From positions 6,200,001 to 6,264,000 of the forward strand of contig OZ245751.1 in the NCBI GenBank assembly GCA_965227445.1: DNA of 64,000 nt, written 5' to 3'. This stretch comes from DT-110 sp030148525 (lineage in GTDB: Bacteria > Bacteroidota > Bacteroidia > Chitinophagales > Saprospiraceae). Positions 62,380 through 64,000 of this stretch are shown here, piece after piece. The notes beneath the pieces are model-generated. The model saw only the letters and a list, made by a program, of their open reading frames with translations, had not been told where the DNA came from and ran no database searches. Position 1 is the stretch's first letter. The number at the start of each line of letters is the position of its first letter. The position numbers were made by a program, and so were the translations under genes.

Positions 62380-62744
62380 CGAAACGCCAACTTTTTTGGG
62401 TAAGTCTGCTACTGTTTGCTGTTCATCAATTGCTCCAAAAGGGCTTCGGAATCCATCTGCCATTTCTTCATGCCTACCTCGATCCGTTCCTGGCTATGCC
62501 CATTATTCTCGGTGTTTTTGACTGGGAGCGCCGTTGGCGCTACGGTGCCGATCCATTGCGAATATGGGAAGTAGGCGTAGTAACCTTGGTCTTCAGCATC
62601 CTGTTCGAGTGGGGTTTTCCCCGCTGGGATGCGCGCTTTACGGCCGACTGGTACGATGTGCTGGCCTACGGGCTGGGAGCAGTGTTTTATGTATGGGCCG
62701 GAGTAAGTAGCAAGGTCACAGGTAATAACCGGGAGAAGGGGTAA
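62376..62744 (+). CDS. Small multi-span membrane protein
   Basis: A 122-residue membrane protein with about four hydrophobic segments (VSLLLFAVHQLLQ, LDPFLAMPIILGVFDWERRW, VGVVTLVFSILFEWGFP, DVLAYGLGAVFYVWAG). LHAYLDPFLAMPIIL and TADWYDVLAYGLG resemble a small Bacteroidota family that databases call magnesium-citrate secondary transporter, a name I regard as unproven. Overlaps the preceding small gene by 4 bp and ends 6 bp before the convergent phosphoesterase gene. Confidence 0.72.
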   Translation: MTKRQLFWVSLLLFAVHQLLQKGFGIHLPFLHAYLDPFLAMPIILGVFDWERRWRYGADPLRIWEVGVVTLVFSILFEWGFPRWDARFTADWYDVLAYGLGAVFYVWAGVSSKVTGNNREKG

Positions 62745-62750
62745 AGGAGA

Positions 62751-63785
62751 CTATCCATTCACCGTCAGCAAGCTACTGTCCTTTTCACTGAGAGGTAAAA
62801 AGTGAACATCCAGGTACCCTCCACTGGCGTTATCGTCGGAAACAATTTGCGGCTTCCCTTTAATCAGTTCAATGGAACTCCGGTGTGTATGTCCGGCAAA
62901 TATCCCCAACAGGTTGGGCGCGGCAAAAACCTGTTTATGAAACTGGAACGTGGTTGAAGTGTGTCCGCCTTCCGGCCATTTAGGCCGACGCTCCAGTGCA
63001 AAGTTGCGGTCCGCAGCAGCTCCCCAATCCGGATGTCCGCAGCCAAAAACCATTGGTTTCCCGGGAGCATACAGGGGGATATGAACCAATAAAACGAGCG
63101 GCATACCACTGTCAATGTGTTCCGTTAGAAAAGAAAGCTGCTCCTCATTAATTTGGTACGTAGAGTTGTCAATCGCCAAAAAACGGATGCCCTTGATGTC
63201 ATAAGCTGCCATCAAAGGATTATTGCCCTGATACAGAGGCAGCAGCCGTTTTTGTATCCACGTATCGCGTAACGATTCCAGGGAGCCTTCCATCCCTTCG
63301 TAGTGCCAATCGTGGTTGCCGGCAATATAGATATAGGGAATGCCCGTATCCTCCAACTTGGATAAAGCCCATTCTATGGCTGCTTCGGATGGAAAGCTGA
63401 ACAGGTCACCAACCAGTGTGATCACATCCGCATTTTCTCCCTTCGCAAAGGCCAGTGCCTGCATGAAGGCCTCCTCGGGATTGGTGGTTGCTCCGGTTTT
63501 AAAATGGGTCGTTTCATTATAGGCTTTCGCCATCCGGCCACTGAATTCCCGGTAAGGAATCCCCCGTTCATCATCTTTGAACAGATGGGTATCGGCAATG
63601 TGTACCACCTTGACCGGCTCCTTGATAGCATCCGCATAAAAGAATACCTTCTCCTGATCCAAAGTTGTACATACCCGCCATGGGTTTTCGGTATGCTGAC
63701 TGCGTGCACGTGCCAAAGGACTGGTCGCCAAGGTCCCTCTCAAAAGGGCGGTGGACGCTTTTCTGAAAAAGGATCGACGTTTCAT
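62751..63785 (-). CDS. Metallophosphoesterase with twin-arginine signal
   Basis: A 344-residue calcineurin-type phosphoesterase. MKRRSFFRKA is a strong twin-arginine motif. The metal motifs are DTH (65-67), GDL (126-128), GNHD (156-159), VHIPLYAP and GHTH near 297. It shares only the domain with the enzyme at 5337; the two are not close copies. Likely exported and folded before export; substrate unknown. The upstream gap to the window end shows low-complexity words (CTCCAACTCTCCAATTCC, CTAATC-type) and a REP-like palindrome. Confidence 0.88.
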   Translation of the reverse strand: MKRRSFFRKASTALLRGTLATSPLARARSQHTENPWRVCTTLDQEKVFFYADAIKEPVKVVHIADTHLFKDDERGIPYREFSGRMAKAYNETTHFKTGATTNPEEAFMQALAFAKGENADVITLVGDLFSFPSEAAIEWALSKLEDTGIPYIYIAGNHDWHYEGMEGSLESLRDTWIQKRLLPLYQGNNPLMAAYDIKGIRFLAIDNSTYQINEEQLSFLTEHIDSGMPLVLLVHIPLYAPGKPMVFGCGHPDWGAAADRNFALERRPKWPEGGHTSTTFQFHKQVFAAPNLLGIFAGHTHRSSIELIKGKPQIVSDDNASGGYLDVHFLPLSEKDSSLLTVNG

Positions 63786-63977
63786 ATGGTTCCGGTTTGG
63801 GGTGAAAGGTACCTATTAATTCCCACCGTTAAAACGATGGGCTAAAGGAGCCCCTAATCAACTAATCTCCATATCACCTAATCAAAAAAGGGTGTCGCGA
63901 AATACGAACTTCATCCTGTGAGCCTACTGGATTCGGAAGAAATCCCATTCTCCAACTCTCCAATTCCCCTAATCCCC

Positions 63978-64000
63978 GTCGATCCAGAGGATCGACATCC
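63978..64000. repeat. REP-like palindrome at the window end
   Basis: Identical over 23 bp to 7399-7421 and containing the same perfect 17-nt palindrome (63979-63995). It probably continues past the window. Confidence 0.7.

Overview
The window looks like a chromosomal segment of a Bacteroidota bacterium, most plausibly of the Saprospiria (Lewinella/Saprospira-like). Signs seen in the sequence: type IX secretion (T9SS) sorting domains on several secreted proteins, a PorP/SprF gene beside a giant repetitive adhesin, Bacteroidota-type promoters (TTG-N17 to 23-TAnnTTTG), many lipoprotein signals, and a TonB-dependent receptor cluster with DUF4856, imelysin and HTTM proteins. The genus assignment is inference. 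I recognised no rRNA, tRNA, CRISPR array, prophage or intact transposase.

Layout. 1-3740 (minus): a form II CO-dehydrogenase-like molybdenum hydroxylase cluster, transcribed coxG, coxS, coxL, coxM, with coxM cut by the window edge. 4025-7071: a DUF6503 lipoprotein, a metallophosphoesterase flanked by related direct repeats, and an acetyltransferase. 7507-9801 (minus): small stress and housekeeping genes (YjdI-CDGSH fusion, YjdJ, PRPP-synthetase-like, YwbE, DUF1905/YdeI) and a broken TetR gene. 9901-13193: an SDR, a lipid A acyltransferase and an RhlE-type helicase. 13615-22795: a T9SS-exported 5'-nucleotidase/choice-of-anchor I protein, a DbpA/CshA-like helicase, an SDR, an RluA-type pseudouridine synthase and a TPR-LuxR regulator. 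23259-26536: an Fpg/Nei glycosylase, a flavin/2Fe-2S reductase and an unknown helical protein. 26739-29293: a dockerin/cohesin-like T9SS protein followed by a very acidic PepSY-like repeat lipoprotein. 29622-32485: a sterol-desaturase-like hydroxylase and a ChaN/Ere-like lipoprotein. 32806-38909: an iron-acquisition-type operon. 38906-41549: CHAD, RidA-like lipoprotein and PorP/SprF genes. 41604-59045 (minus): one gene of 5813 codons with 55 tandem four-cysteine repeats, apparently co-transcribed with the SprF gene, resembling an SprB/SprF gliding adhesin pair. 59560-63785: DUF1080 lipoprotein, OmpA-family lipoprotein, two small membrane proteins and a second metallophosphoesterase.

Non-coding DNA is unusually structured. 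Three copies of a 103-124 bp palindromic element with TATACCG-type ends sit next to genes and show compensatory changes. Smaller palindromes (REP-like 17-mers, and a GNRA-loop mini-hairpin with an A/T tract) recur. Several gaps are filled with low-complexity repeat families. The items most worth a second look are the giant repeat adhesin with its recent 1749-bp internal duplication, the dispersed palindromic element, and the acidic dockerin/PepSY pair.
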